The notes under the pieces are model-generated. The model did no database searches. It saw only the letters and a program-made list of their open reading frames with translations, and was not told the DNA's origin. Source: Pelagibius sp028280305 (GTDB taxonomy: Bacteria; Pseudomonadota; Alphaproteobacteria; Kiloniellales; Kiloniellaceae). Taken from it: DNA of 64,000 nt. The translations under genes were made by a program, and so were the position numbers. Below are positions 51,355 through 59,820 of this stretch, in pieces; the first letter of the stretch is position 1, and every line of letters begins with the position of its first letter. The stretch lies in NCBI RefSeq assembly GCF_965233615.1, contig NZ_OZ247495.1; one strand, written 5' to 3'.

Positions 51355-52944
51355 TCAAGCAAAACGTCGCAACACAAATATAACACAAGTACACACAATC
51401 AGTTCTACCAAATATAGCCAATTACCCGCATTGGAATAAAGGGTCTCGTGTTCAGCAGCTTCGGGTAGTTCTGCATCAATAATACCTCGATCATTGAGAT
51501 TAATTTGTTCAATCACTCGACCATAAGAGTCTATAACTGCTGAAATTCCATTATTGGCAACGCGAATAAGGGGAAGTCCTTCCTCTATTGCGCGCAGACG
51601 TGCCGATGCAAAGTGTTGGTAGGGGCCCGAAGAATCGCCAAACCAGGCATCATTGGTCAGATTCAGAAGCCAGCGCGGCGGCTGCCCTGCGGAATCCTTC
51701 ACGCGGCCGGGGAAAATCACCTCGTAGCAGATCAGCGGACTGAAGGCCGGCAGGCCCGGCAGATCGAGGGTGCGCAGACCGGGCCCCGGCGAAAAGTCCC
51801 GGTTGCCGGCGGTCAGCTTGGCAAAGCCGAACCATTCGCGCAGCGGCGTGTACTCACCGAAGGGAACCAGATGCGCCTTGTCGAAGGTCGCCGCGATCCC
51901 TCCGTTTGAATCAAGGGCGTAAAGCGAATTCCAGATCGGCCCGTCGGGCTGTTCCGGCAACATCCGCGGCGCACCGGCGATGAGATACCCGCCCGGCGGG
52001 ACTATAGCGGCCAGTTCCTGCTGCAGGATGGGTTCGAGAGAAAGGACATAGGGGATCGCCGTCTCGGCCCAGATGATATGGGTGCGGTCTTCAAAACCCG
52101 GCGCCAGTGTCATCCGCATCTGATTGCGCAGATGCTCGGCGCGCAGATCCCGGCGCCATTTCAGGGCCTGGGGGATACTCGGCTGAACCAGCCGCAGGCG
52201 CACCTCCTCGACCGCCGCCGTGCCGAGCGCCGGCGCGGTGGACAAACGCCAAGCGCCATAGCCCCAGGACAGCAGCGGCAGGGTCAGCGCGACAGCGACA
52301 AAGGCATAGCCGGCGCGCGAGCGCTGCTTGGGATCGGCGAGCAAAGCCGGGGCCGTCGCGGCGAGGACGGTGATCAGGCTCAGCGACCAGACGCCGCCGA
52401 GCGCGGAAAGCTGCAGCGTCTCAGGTGAGAAAGCCCAGACCGAGCCCATGAGGTTCCAGGGAAAGCCGGTGAGCACCCAGGCCCGCAGCCCCTCCGCCAC
52501 CAGCCAGGCCGTGGCCAGGCCCAGGACGCCGGCCGGTCCGCGAAGCCCGCTCTTGGCGGTGATCCAGAAGGCCAGCGCCGGAAACAACGCCAGCCCCATG
52601 GCAAGACCGCCCACCGCAAAAGGCATCACCCAGCCGAAACGCTCGGCATCGACCAGGAAGGCTTCGCCCACCCAATAGAGACCGACGGCGAAATGGCCGC
52701 TGCCGAAGGCCCAGCCGAGCAGTGCCGCCTGCCGTGCCCGGCGCACCGCCTGCAGCAGCCAGAAGGCCACGACGAAGGCCGGGATCAGAAGGGGGATCAG
52801 ATAGAGCGGCGGCATGGCGAGCGCCGCGAGACCACCGCAGACCGCGGCCAGGGCGACACGGCGCCAAAGGGTCAGGCCGGCCAGCCGCTGCGGCCAGGCC
52901 GGCCGGTGTTTCCGCTTCTCGCCGCCACCGGTCTCAGCCGTCAT
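51355..52944 (-). CDS. lnt: Apolipoprotein N-acyltransferase
   Basis: Last step of lipoprotein maturation: N-acylates the diacylglyceryl-Cys. 529 residues: about six N-terminal membrane helices, a periplasmic nitrilase-like domain with catalytic Glu in IIWAETAIPYVLS, Lys in FDKAHLVPFGEY and Cys in SPLICYEVIFPG, and a last membrane helix (LYLVELIVCTCVIFVLRRFA). Its ATG overlaps the corC stop (ATGA). The last roughly 85 codons are strikingly AT-rich compared with the rest, although motifs continue normally. Confidence 0.95.
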   Translation of the reverse strand: MTAETGGGEKRKHRPAWPQRLAGLTLWRRVALAAVCGGLAALAMPPLYLIPLLIPAFVVAFWLLQAVRRARQAALLGWAFGSGHFAVGLYWVGEAFLVDAERFGWVMPFAVGGLAMGLALFPALAFWITAKSGLRGPAGVLGLATAWLVAEGLRAWVLTGFPWNLMGSVWAFSPETLQLSALGGVWSLSLITVLAATAPALLADPKQRSRAGYAFVAVALTLPLLSWGYGAWRLSTAPALGTAAVEEVRLRLVQPSIPQALKWRRDLRAEHLRNQMRMTLAPGFEDRTHIIWAETAIPYVLSLEPILQQELAAIVPPGGYLIAGAPRMLPEQPDGPIWNSLYALDSNGGIAATFDKAHLVPFGEYTPLREWFGFAKLTAGNRDFSPGPGLRTLDLPGLPAFSPLICYEVIFPGRVKDSAGQPPRWLLNLTNDAWFGDSSGPYQHFASARLRAIEEGLPLIRVANNGISAVIDSYGRVIEQINLNDRGIIDAELPEAAEHETLYSNAGNWLYLVELIVCTCVIFVLRRFA

Positions 52945-53882
52945 TTCTGCGCCGGAGCGGGCGTTTTCGGGCTCGCACGGCCCGTCGGTTTATGCACGCG
53001 CAGCCGTTTCACACGGCGCGGGTCGGCTTCGAGCACCTCGAAACTCATCCCGCTATGCTCGTGGACGACCAGTTCACCCCGTCCCGGCACGCGCCCGGCG
53101 ACGGAGATCAGCAGTCCGCCGAGGGTGTCGATGTCCTCATCGCGTTCCTCATCGGACAGTACGGGACCGACCTTTTCCTCAAACTCCTCGATGGTCGCGC
53201 GGGCATCGGCGGCAATGCTGCCGTCGGCGCGGTCGATCAGCTTCGGGCCTTCGGCGACGTCGTGTTCGTCGTCGATCTCGCCGACGATTTCCTCGACCAG
53301 GTCCTCGATCGTCACCAGCCCGTCGATACCGCCGAACTCGTCGACGACCAGGGCCATGTGAACCCGCGACAGCCGCATTTCGAGCAGCAGATCGAGCACG
53401 CGCATCGACGGGGCGACCACCAGAATGCGGCGCACCAGGTCGACCAGATCGAAGGTGCGTTCGCCCTTCATGTAGGTCAGGACATCCTTGATGTGGACGA
53501 TGCCGACGACTTCATCGAGGGTTTCGCGGTAGACCGGCAGCCGTGAATGGCCGGCCTCGCTCATCACATCGATCAACGCCTCGATCGGCGTGTCCAGGTC
53601 GACGGCGACGATATCGGCCCGCGGCACCATCACGTCGTAGGTCGTCAGGTGCCGCAGCCGCAGGATGTTCGACAGCATGACGCGCTCGTCGCCGCTGATC
53701 GGCGCCGCGGTCTCTTCCTCGCCCTCGACCTCTTTGATCTCGTCGATGATCTCTTCAAGAGTCTCGCGAAGCTGCGCCTCGCTGTGGCGCGACCTCAACA
53801 GGCCGCGCAGTCGCTTCCATAGGCTGCCGCCTTGCGGCTCGCCGGCGCGGGGACTTCGACCGTTGCTTGATGTTTCGGCCAA
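52941..53882 (-). CDS. corC: CorC/HlyC-type CBS-domain protein
   Basis: 313 residues, without membrane helices: two CBS domains (RADIVAVDLDTPIEALIDVM, RLPVYRETLDEVVGIVHIKD and MALVVDEFGGIDGLVTIEDL) and a C-terminal CorC_HlyC (TerC-associated) domain. Linked to magnesium/cobalt efflux or transporter regulation; adenosine nucleotides are the probable ligands. It begins with TTG 53882, with GGAGG overlapping the end of ybeY. It lies between ybeY and lnt in the conserved miaB-phoH-ybeY-corC-lnt series. Confidence 0.93.
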   Translation of the reverse strand: MAETSSNGRSPRAGEPQGGSLWKRLRGLLRSRHSEAQLRETLEEIIDEIKEVEGEEETAAPISGDERVMLSNILRLRHLTTYDVMVPRADIVAVDLDTPIEALIDVMSEAGHSRLPVYRETLDEVVGIVHIKDVLTYMKGERTFDLVDLVRRILVVAPSMRVLDLLLEMRLSRVHMALVVDEFGGIDGLVTIEDLVEEIVGEIDDEHDVAEGPKLIDRADGSIAADARATIEEFEEKVGPVLSDEERDEDIDTLGGLLISVAGRVPGRGELVVHEHSGMSFEVLEADPRRVKRLRVHKPTGRASPKTPAPAQK

Positions 53883-53885
53883 GAT

Positions 53886-54485
53886 TCAGTTTTCCTCCGA
53901 AATCATGCCTGGCGTCATGGCAGGACGCCTGCGATAGGGATCCGGCACCCCGAGATCCGCGAGAACCGCTACTTCCAACGCTTCCATTTCCTCCGCCTCG
54001 GCATCGCTCTCGTGATCATAGCCCAGGAGATGCAAAAGACCGTGGATCAGAAGGTGTAGGGTGTGGTCCTGAAGCGGTTTTTCCTGCTCCGCGGCTTCAC
54101 GCAGCACCGTCTCGCGCGCCAGGACGATATCCCCCAAAAGCCGCGGCGGCCCGGCATCGGGATCGCCGGGCAGGCCGCCCGCGGCGCCAAGCACTTCCAC
54201 GTTGTGGGGCGCTTCCATATTGGGGAACGACAAGACGTTGGTCGGGCCGCTGCGGCCGCGATAGGCCTGGTTCATTTCAGCCACCGTCGCATCGTCGGCA
54301 AACAGCAGGCTGATTTCCACCACGCCCTTCATCGGCTCGGCAAGGCTGCGCGATTGCAGATAGGCCAAGGCGCTACCGACTGATCTCCCGGCCAGATTTT
54401 CCAGATCTTCCAGGCGGTCGGTCCAGGCGGCGTCTTGCAGCGAGACGGCAATCTCCAACCGGCTTATCCCAGGCGCATCTTTCAT
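53886..54485 (-). CDS. ybeY: Endoribonuclease YbeY, rRNA maturation factor
   Basis: A zinc-dependent single-strand endoribonuclease for 16S rRNA 3' maturation and ribosome quality control. About 199 residues, with the metal motif HLLIHGLLHLLGYDHESD (three His), and LSFPNMEAPHN and MNQAYRGRSGPTNVLSFP earlier. ATG 54485 is used; GTG 54509 would add eight residues. It follows phoH by about 65 bp and precedes corC by three. Confidence 0.95.
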   Translation of the reverse strand: MKDAPGISRLEIAVSLQDAAWTDRLEDLENLAGRSVGSALAYLQSRSLAEPMKGVVEISLLFADDATVAEMNQAYRGRSGPTNVLSFPNMEAPHNVEVLGAAGGLPGDPDAGPPRLLGDIVLARETVLREAAEQEKPLQDHTLHLLIHGLLHLLGYDHESDAEAEEMEALEVAVLADLGVPDPYRRRPAMTPGMISEEN

Positions 54486-54550
54486 CTTAGCCACGGTCTC
54501 CGCAGCCACCCCTCGCCAAGCCTTTCAACAGGCCGGGCAAAGGGGCAGGA

Positions 54551-55657
54551 CTACCGACCGAAGAGATCCCCTTCTCCAGACCTGCTGGCATCATAGGCTG
54601 CGTAGGCACGCACGATGCGGGTCACCAGGGAATGGCGCACCACATCGGCGGCGGTGAACTGGACGAAGGCCACGCCCTCCATATCCGCCAGGATACCGGA
54701 GGCTTCGCGCAGGCCCGAGGGCGCACCCTTGGGCAGGTCGATCTGCGACAGGTCGCCGGTTATGACCATGCGGCTGTTCTCGCCGAGGCGGGTCAGCGCC
54801 ATCTTCATCTGAACCGGCGTCGTATTCTGCGCCTCGTCGAGAATGATGAAGGCATTGGTCAGCGTCCGGCCGCGCATGAAGGCGAGCGGGGCCACCTCGA
54901 TCTCGCCGTTGGACAGCCGGCTGGCGACCTGGTTGGCCGGCAGCATGTCGTAGAGCGCGTCATAGAGCGGACGCAAATAAGGATCGACCTTTTCGTTGAG
55001 ATCGCCCGGCAGGAATCCGAGACGCTCGCCGGCCTCCACCGCAGGCCGCGACAGAATAATGCGCTCGACCGCGCCCTCCATCAGCATGGAGACCGCCATG
55101 GCAGCCGCCAGATAGGTTTTGCCGGTGCCGGCAGGGCCGATCCCGAACACCATCTCGTGGCTGCGCAGCGCCTGAACATAGGCCTTCTGGCCCGGCGAGC
55201 GCGGCGTCAGGCGGCGTTTGCGCGTGGCAATCGCCAGCTCGTCGGAATGCACCGCGGCCACCGCCTGGTGCTCACTCTCCTGGCTCGGCGCCTGCACCGC
55301 CATGCGAATGACCGCGTCGACCTCGCCGTCGCCGACCTCCAGCCCTTTGCGCAAGCGTTCATAGAGGGCGGTCAGGGCCGCATTGGCGACGGCCACGGAG
55401 TCGGCGGGCCCGAAAATCGCCAGGCGGTTTCCCCGCGACGCCAGGCTGACACCCAATTGTTGTTCGATGCGCAGCAGGTTCTGATCATGCTCTCCATAGA
55501 GCAGCGGCAAGAGGCTGTTGTCGTCGAACTGCAGGAAAGTCGGCTCACCCTTGCGATCGGTCGTGGTGCCGCTGAGACTGTCAGAGCTCAAGCTGAAATC
55601 CTTGTGGTTGTCGCACTGCTCGATGACGCACTGCTCGATGACGCACTGCCGCTGCAT
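54551..55657 (-). CDS. phoH: PhoH-family ATPase
   Basis: A PhoH/PhoL-type P-loop ATPase, probably an RNA-associated helicase-like partner of YbeY. 368 residues: Walker A GIGPAGTGKTYLAAAMAV, LSRPAVEAGERLGFLPGD, Walker B AFIILDEAQNTTPVQMKMAL and TGDLSQIDLPKG. The only ATG is at 55657, which places the first 23 codons inside the end of miaB; those codons contain a translated tandem repeat (VIEQC twice). Not necessarily phosphate-regulated in this lineage. Confidence 0.94.
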   Translation of the reverse strand: MQRQCVIEQCVIEQCDNHKDFSLSSDSLSGTTTDRKGEPTFLQFDDNSLLPLLYGEHDQNLLRIEQQLGVSLASRGNRLAIFGPADSVAVANAALTALYERLRKGLEVGDGEVDAVIRMAVQAPSQESEHQAVAAVHSDELAIATRKRRLTPRSPGQKAYVQALRSHEMVFGIGPAGTGKTYLAAAMAVSMLMEGAVERIILSRPAVEAGERLGFLPGDLNEKVDPYLRPLYDALYDMLPANQVASRLSNGEIEVAPLAFMRGRTLTNAFIILDEAQNTTPVQMKMALTRLGENSRMVITGDLSQIDLPKGAPSGLREASGILADMEGVAFVQFTAADVVRHSLVTRIVRAYAAYDASRSGEGDLFGR

Positions 55658-57060
55658 GAGGCGGCGGCCGCAGCGGGTTGCCGCTCCGCCTCCAGGCAGA
55701 GCCGTCCGGCCAGGGAGTTGGGAAAGGCGGCCTCGATCTCCACCGCCATCAGCTTGCCGATCAGGCGCTGCTGGGCCACCTCCGGCAAGGCCACATGCAC
55801 CGACTGCATATAAGGGCTGCGCCCGGCCAACTGGCCCGGACGGCGGCCGGGCTTTTCAAACAACACCGGCAGCGTTCGCCCGACACAGCTTTCGTTGAAG
55901 GCCGCCGCCTGGGCGCCGAGAAGCTGCTGCAAACCGGCCAGCCGTTCGGTCTTCACCGTTTCGGGCAGTTGCTGTTCCTCGACCGCAGCCGGGGTGCCGG
56001 GCCGCGGGCTGTATTTGAAGGAATAGGCCTGGGCGTAGCCGACCTCGGTCACCAGGCGCAGGGTCGCGGCATGGTCGGCATCGCTCTCGCCGGGGAAGCC
56101 GACGATGAAATCCGATGACAGGGCGATATCCGGACAGGCCCGGCGCAGGCGCTCGATAATGCGCAGGTAGTCTTCGGCTGTGTGCTGGCGGTTCATCGCC
56201 GCCAGGATCCTGTCCGAACCGGACTGCACCGGCAGATGCAGATAAGGCATCAGCGTGGCCAGTTCGCCGTGGGCGGCGATCAGTTCGTCGTCCATGTCGC
56301 GCGGATGCGAGGTGGTGTAGCGCAGGCGGGTGAGGCCTTCGATCTCGGCCAGGGCATAGAGCAGACGGCCGAGCCCCCAGGTGCCGCCGTCCTTGCCGCC
56401 CTCGGGGGCCTCGCCGTGGTAGGCATTCACGTTCTGGCCCAGCAGAGTGATCTCCTGAACGCCGGCCACCACCAGGCGCCGGGCTTCGGCCAGCACGGCC
56501 GCCACCGGGCGCGAGAACTCGGCACCCCGGGTATAGGGGACGACACAGAAGCTGCAGAACTTGTCGCAGCCCTCCTGAACCGAGAGAAAGGCCGCCGCCG
56601 CGGTTCCGGTGGTTTCCTCCGGCAGAAAGTCGAATTTGGATTCCACCGGAAAGTCGATATCCAGGTGTCCGCCGGCAGAGCGGGCGGCACGGGCCACCAT
56701 CTCCGGCAGGCGGTGATAGGTCTGCGGCCCGAAAACCAGATCCACCTGGGGCGCCCGGCGCAGAATTTCCTCGCCCTCGGCCTGAGCCACGCAGCCGGCC
56801 ACCGCCAGCACCATATCGCGGCCTTCGGCCTGGCGCTCCTGCTTGAAGGCGCGCAGCCGCCCCAGTTCCGAAAAGACCTTCTCGGAGGCTTTTTCGCGAA
56901 TGTGGCAGGTGTTCAGAATCACCATATCGGCGCCGCGCGGGCCGTCCACCGCCTCATAGCCCAGGGGCGCCAGGACATCGGCCATCCGCGATGAGTCGTA
57001 GACATTCATCTGGCAGCCGTAAGTCTTTATAAAGAGGCGCTTTTTACCGCTCTCAGTCAC
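55588..57060 (-). CDS. miaB: tRNA-2-methylthio-N6-dimethylallyladenosine synthase
   Basis: Radical-SAM methylthiotransferase modifying A37 of tRNAs that read U-starting codons. 490 residues: N-terminal cluster domain with TYGCQMNVYDS, LNTCHIREKASEK and AVAGCVAQAEG; the radical-SAM motif CDKFCSFCVVPYTRG; and the C-terminal TRAM domain. After TRAM comes a lineage-specific Ser/Ala/Cys-rich tail that overlaps phoH by 70 bases. GTG 57060 follows AGGAAAG. It needs SAM from MetK. Confidence 0.96.
   Translation of the reverse strand: MTESGKKRLFIKTYGCQMNVYDSSRMADVLAPLGYEAVDGPRGADMVILNTCHIREKASEKVFSELGRLRAFKQERQAEGRDMVLAVAGCVAQAEGEEILRRAPQVDLVFGPQTYHRLPEMVARAARSAGGHLDIDFPVESKFDFLPEETTGTAAAAFLSVQEGCDKFCSFCVVPYTRGAEFSRPVAAVLAEARRLVVAGVQEITLLGQNVNAYHGEAPEGGKDGGTWGLGRLLYALAEIEGLTRLRYTTSHPRDMDDELIAAHGELATLMPYLHLPVQSGSDRILAAMNRQHTAEDYLRIIERLRRACPDIALSSDFIVGFPGESDADHAATLRLVTEVGYAQAYSFKYSPRPGTPAAVEEQQLPETVKTERLAGLQQLLGAQAAAFNESCVGRTLPVLFEKPGRRPGQLAGRSPYMQSVHVALPEVAQQRLIGKLMAVEIEAAFPNSLAGRLCLEAERQPAAAAASCSGSASSSSASSSSATTTRISA
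55613..55649. repeat. Dual-coding tandem repeat in the miaB/phoH overlap
   Basis: GCACTGCTCGATGAC twice plus GCACTGC. The 15-bp unit lies in the 70-bp overlap and is translated in two frames: Ser/Ala-rich at the MiaB C-terminus and VIEQC at the PhoH N-terminus. Confidence 0.9.
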
Positions 57061-57186
57061 CGCTTTCCTAACACTCCAAGCGCCCCGGAAGCCGGTCGCC
57101 CGACCGGCCCGGAGGCAACCCTAGCCAAAGATACCACAGAACCCGCCGGAAATGCCCAGATCCGGTCCCAGGCCCGGCCCGAGACT

Positions 57187-58056
57187 TCAGCCCGCCACCT
57201 CCGCTCCAGGGGCCGCTCCCGAGGCTGCCTCCGAAGCCGCTCCGGAGGGCAGCGCCTGGGGTTGCCGCCGGCCTGACAGCGCCTCGGCAACGCCGCGGGA
57301 AACCACCGCATGACAGTGGTCGCACAAAGCCTTGCGCGAGCCAAAGCGCTCGATCGTGACCGCCTCGTGAAATTCCACGACGACCGTGACGTAGCCAAGA
57401 CCCAGGGCGTGCCAGAGGTGGGGCCCAAGTTCCATGTCGCCGTACCAGGCGAAAAACGGCCTTAGATAGCGGCCCAGAGGCACGCCGTCGAGTCTTGTGT
57501 AGCTGATCGAGACCGGCTGAACGGTCAGCGCCTCCCCACCCGGGCGCTGTTCGGCCACCGAGAAGAGGGCGCTTTTGAACGGCAGGATGCCGTTGCCGTC
57601 GCCCGATGTCCCCTCGGCAAAGAGCACGAGGTCGTCGCCGGCCTCCAGGCGCCGGGTGATCTGGTCCCGGTGGTCGGCGGTCCGCTGGGCGCGGCGCTCG
57701 ACAAAAACCGTCTCCTGAAGCCGGGCCAGCCAGGAGAAGAACGGCCAGGTCGCGACCTCCGCCTTGGCGACGAAGGAAATCCGCGCCAGGGCGCCGAGCA
57801 CCTCGATATCGAGATAGGAAACGTGGTTGGCGGCAAAGAGGGTCGGATGCCGGTCGGAGATCTCACCGCGCATCTGGATTCTGATCCCCAGGATCCGGCA
57901 GCTGCGCCGATGATACCAGTGCGGCAGGGATTTGCGCAGGGGCAGGCGCAGCGCGACAGCCAGAAACTGAACCGGCATCAGCACGGCGGTGAGGCTGAAG
58001 TAAACCAGCAGACGGCCGAGGGCGGTGATCGGCGAGCCGAAGTTGGGTGCCGCCAT
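57187..58056 (-). CDS. olsA: PlsC-family acyltransferase, probable lyso-ornithine lipid acyltransferase
   Basis: O-acylates lyso-ornithine lipid (and perhaps lysophosphatidate) at the inner membrane. 289 residues: an N-terminal membrane segment, the NHVSYLD catalytic motif (HX4D), FVERRAQR and FAEGTSGDGNG, and a C-terminal region ending in an Ala/Gly/Glu-rich tail with short imperfect repeats. Only three bases separate it from olsB upstream, which makes lysolipid the likely substrate. Terminal gene of the olsB-olsA pair; miaB follows after 126 bp. Confidence 0.85.
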   Translation of the reverse strand: MAAPNFGSPITALGRLLVYFSLTAVLMPVQFLAVALRLPLRKSLPHWYHRRSCRILGIRIQMRGEISDRHPTLFAANHVSYLDIEVLGALARISFVAKAEVATWPFFSWLARLQETVFVERRAQRTADHRDQITRRLEAGDDLVLFAEGTSGDGNGILPFKSALFSVAEQRPGGEALTVQPVSISYTRLDGVPLGRYLRPFFAWYGDMELGPHLWHALGLGYVTVVVEFHEAVTIERFGSRKALCDHCHAVVSRGVAEALSGRRQPQALPSGAASEAASGAAPGAEVAG

Positions 58057-58059
58057 AGA

Positions 58060-59022
58060 CTAGGACGAGCCCCGGGCGCCCTCCGGGGCGCCGGAAACAT
58101 CACGAGATGCGCCCTCCGGAGCGCCCGAACCACTACGCGATGCGCCCTCCGGGGCGCCGGAAACACCACGAGACGCGCCCTCCGGGGCGCCGGAACCGTT
58201 GCCGGAAGCGCCGCCACCGGCGTCCTCGCGCTTGTAGTGGCGCAGGTATTTCTCGGTCACCCAGTCCGTCTTGACGACGATACAGACATCGGTGGTCCCG
58301 AACTCCCGGTCCACCACCGCGCCGTCGCCGACGAAACCGCCCAAGCGCAAGTAGCCCTTGATCAGCGGCGGCAGGGCCTGGCGGGCCGCAGGGATCTGCA
58401 CCTCCTCGACCGGCAGCAGGTCCATCGGCACATAGCGGTCGGCCACCGCCCGGGCCCGCAGCGCCGGCGGCGCCAGATGATGATGATAGAGATAGGAAAG
58501 CGGCAGCTTCAGCTCGTCTGGATTCACACCGGGAAGACTGGCACAGCCGAACATGATGGAGATGTCGTAGTAGAAGACGTACTCCGCGATCCCGCGCCAG
58601 AGCAGTTGCATCGCCGCGCCGGTGCGGCAGGTCGGATCGACGCAGGACCGGCCGAGTTCCAGAACCTCCCCGGGATAGGCCTCTATGCTGTCGATCTCGT
58701 ATTCGTCGCTGGTATAGAACTGGCCGCGGCGGCGCGCGCCCTCGCGGCGCATCACCCGGTAGGTGCCGACCACCGCTTCCGGTCCGTCGCCGCGCTCCTC
58801 GTCGAACACCAGCAGATGGTCACAGTAGTCGTCGAAAGAATCGAAGTCGCGGCGCGCGGCGCGCATTTCCTCGGTCGGCCGGGCGGACATCTGTTCGTAG
58901 AAGATTCTGTAGCGCAGGGCCTGGGCGGCGCGCACCTCCGCCCGACCCTCGGCGAGTCTGATCCGCAGGTTGCCGCCGACGACATCGACCGGCCGGTCTG
59001 AGTTGGTCTCCGCAAGGCTCAT
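58060..59022 (-). CDS. olsB: Ornithine N-acyltransferase (GNAT fold)
   Basis: Joins 3-hydroxyacyl-ACP to ornithine, the first step of phosphate-free ornithine lipid synthesis. 320 residues: the OlsB-type GNAT core runs from LRYRIFYEQMSARP to YLRLGGFVGDGAVVDREFG, with LELGRSCVDPTCRTG and LWRGIAEYVFYYDI. The C-terminal 50 residues are an 11-residue repeat (SGAPEGASR type, four copies) encoded by 33-bp tandem DNA repeats. The next gene, olsA, completes the pathway. fur lies upstream on the same strand. Confidence 0.9.
   Translation of the reverse strand: MSLAETNSDRPVDVVGGNLRIRLAEGRAEVRAAQALRYRIFYEQMSARPTEEMRAARRDFDSFDDYCDHLLVFDEERGDGPEAVVGTYRVMRREGARRRGQFYTSDEYEIDSIEAYPGEVLELGRSCVDPTCRTGAAMQLLWRGIAEYVFYYDISIMFGCASLPGVNPDELKLPLSYLYHHHLAPPALRARAVADRYVPMDLLPVEEVQIPAARQALPPLIKGYLRLGGFVGDGAVVDREFGTTDVCIVVKTDWVTEKYLRHYKREDAGGGASGNGSGAPEGASRGVSGAPEGASRSGSGAPEGASRDVSGAPEGARGSS
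58076..58207. repeat. Tandem repeat at the 3' end of olsB, 4 x 33 bp
   Basis: Four near-identical 33-bp units beginning GCGCCCTCCGGGGCGCCGGA, each encoding 11 residues of the OlsB C-terminal tail. Differences are mostly single substitutions. Confidence 0.92.
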
Positions 59023-59129
59023 GTCATATCCATAGAGTCAAAAACCCAACGGCAGCCGAATAGTCTCACAACAAACAACCGATACCGGCCAAAACTCCAG
59101 CCGACAAGCCTCCGCGGCGTCCCGGCACC

Positions 59130-59579
59130 CTACTTCCCGCCTGACGACTTTCCTTCGTCTTTGCTCTCCTCCGCCGAGAGGCGCACGCCGTAGAGTTCCA
59201 GGCGATGGTCGACAAGGCGGTAGCCCAACGTCTTGGCGACCTCGGTCTGAAGCCGCTCGATTTCCTCGTTCGTGAATTCGATCACCTTGCCGGTCTTCAC
59301 GTCGATCAAATGATCATGATGCTCTTCCGGACGCTCCTCGTAGCGCGCCCGGCCGTCGCCGAAGTCGTGCCGCTCCAGAATGCTGGCTTCTTCGAAGAGC
59401 TTGACCGTGCGGTAAACCGTCGCGATGGAAATCCGCGAATCTCGCTCCACCGCCCGCTGGTAAACCATTTCCACATCAGGATGGTCCGTCGACTCGGAGA
59501 GAACGCGCGCGATCACGCGTCTCTGCTCGGTCATTTTCAGACCTTTTTCAATGCACCGCTTCTCCAGGCGATCGGGCAT
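59130..59579 (-). CDS. fur: Fur-family regulator (Fur/Mur)
   Basis: Metal-dependent repressor; in alphaproteobacteria the classical Fur often senses manganese (Mur) while Irr handles iron. 149 residues: MTEQRRVIARVL and ISIATVYRTVKLFEEASILE in the winged helix, then the metal sites HHDHLIDVKTGKVIEF. The C-terminal CxxC pairs are absent, as usual in this class, and a charged Lys/Ser/Glu tail replaces them. ATG 59579. It heads the minus-strand block with olsB after about 110 bp. Confidence 0.92.
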   Translation of the reverse strand: MPDRLEKRCIEKGLKMTEQRRVIARVLSESTDHPDVEMVYQRAVERDSRISIATVYRTVKLFEEASILERHDFGDGRARYEERPEEHHDHLIDVKTGKVIEFTNEEIERLQTEVAKTLGYRLVDHRLELYGVRLSAEESKDEGKSSGGK

Positions 59580-59738
59580 ACTCCCCAACCTCTCGTTTCG
59601 CCATCTTCACCACGCCCGGACTGAACCCACCGGGCCAATAGCCTAGTATAACTGAAGAAGCGCCGCCCGCCTAATCGACGGCGACGCCCCTGTTCATAGA
59701 ATAAAGTAATCCGATGATGCCTTGATCGCCTGCGCTTT

Positions 59739-59786
59739 CCCGAGGGATTTCCCGAGGGATTTCCCGAGGGATTTCCCGAGGGATTT
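59739..59786. repeat. Tandem repeat downstream of mucR, 4 x 12 bp
   Basis: Four exact copies of CCCGAGGGATTT just past the mucR stop. A minus-strand frame shifted relative to mucR reads them as a Lys-rich SLGK repeat. Confidence 0.95.
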
Positions 59787-59820
59787 CAATGGGCGCTTTC
59801 GCCGGACGGTTGCGGCCCGC

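Noticed and set aside
58076..58207. CRISPR-like array of 33-bp repeats
   Set aside because: Head-to-tail repeats without unique spacers, translated as the OlsB tail.
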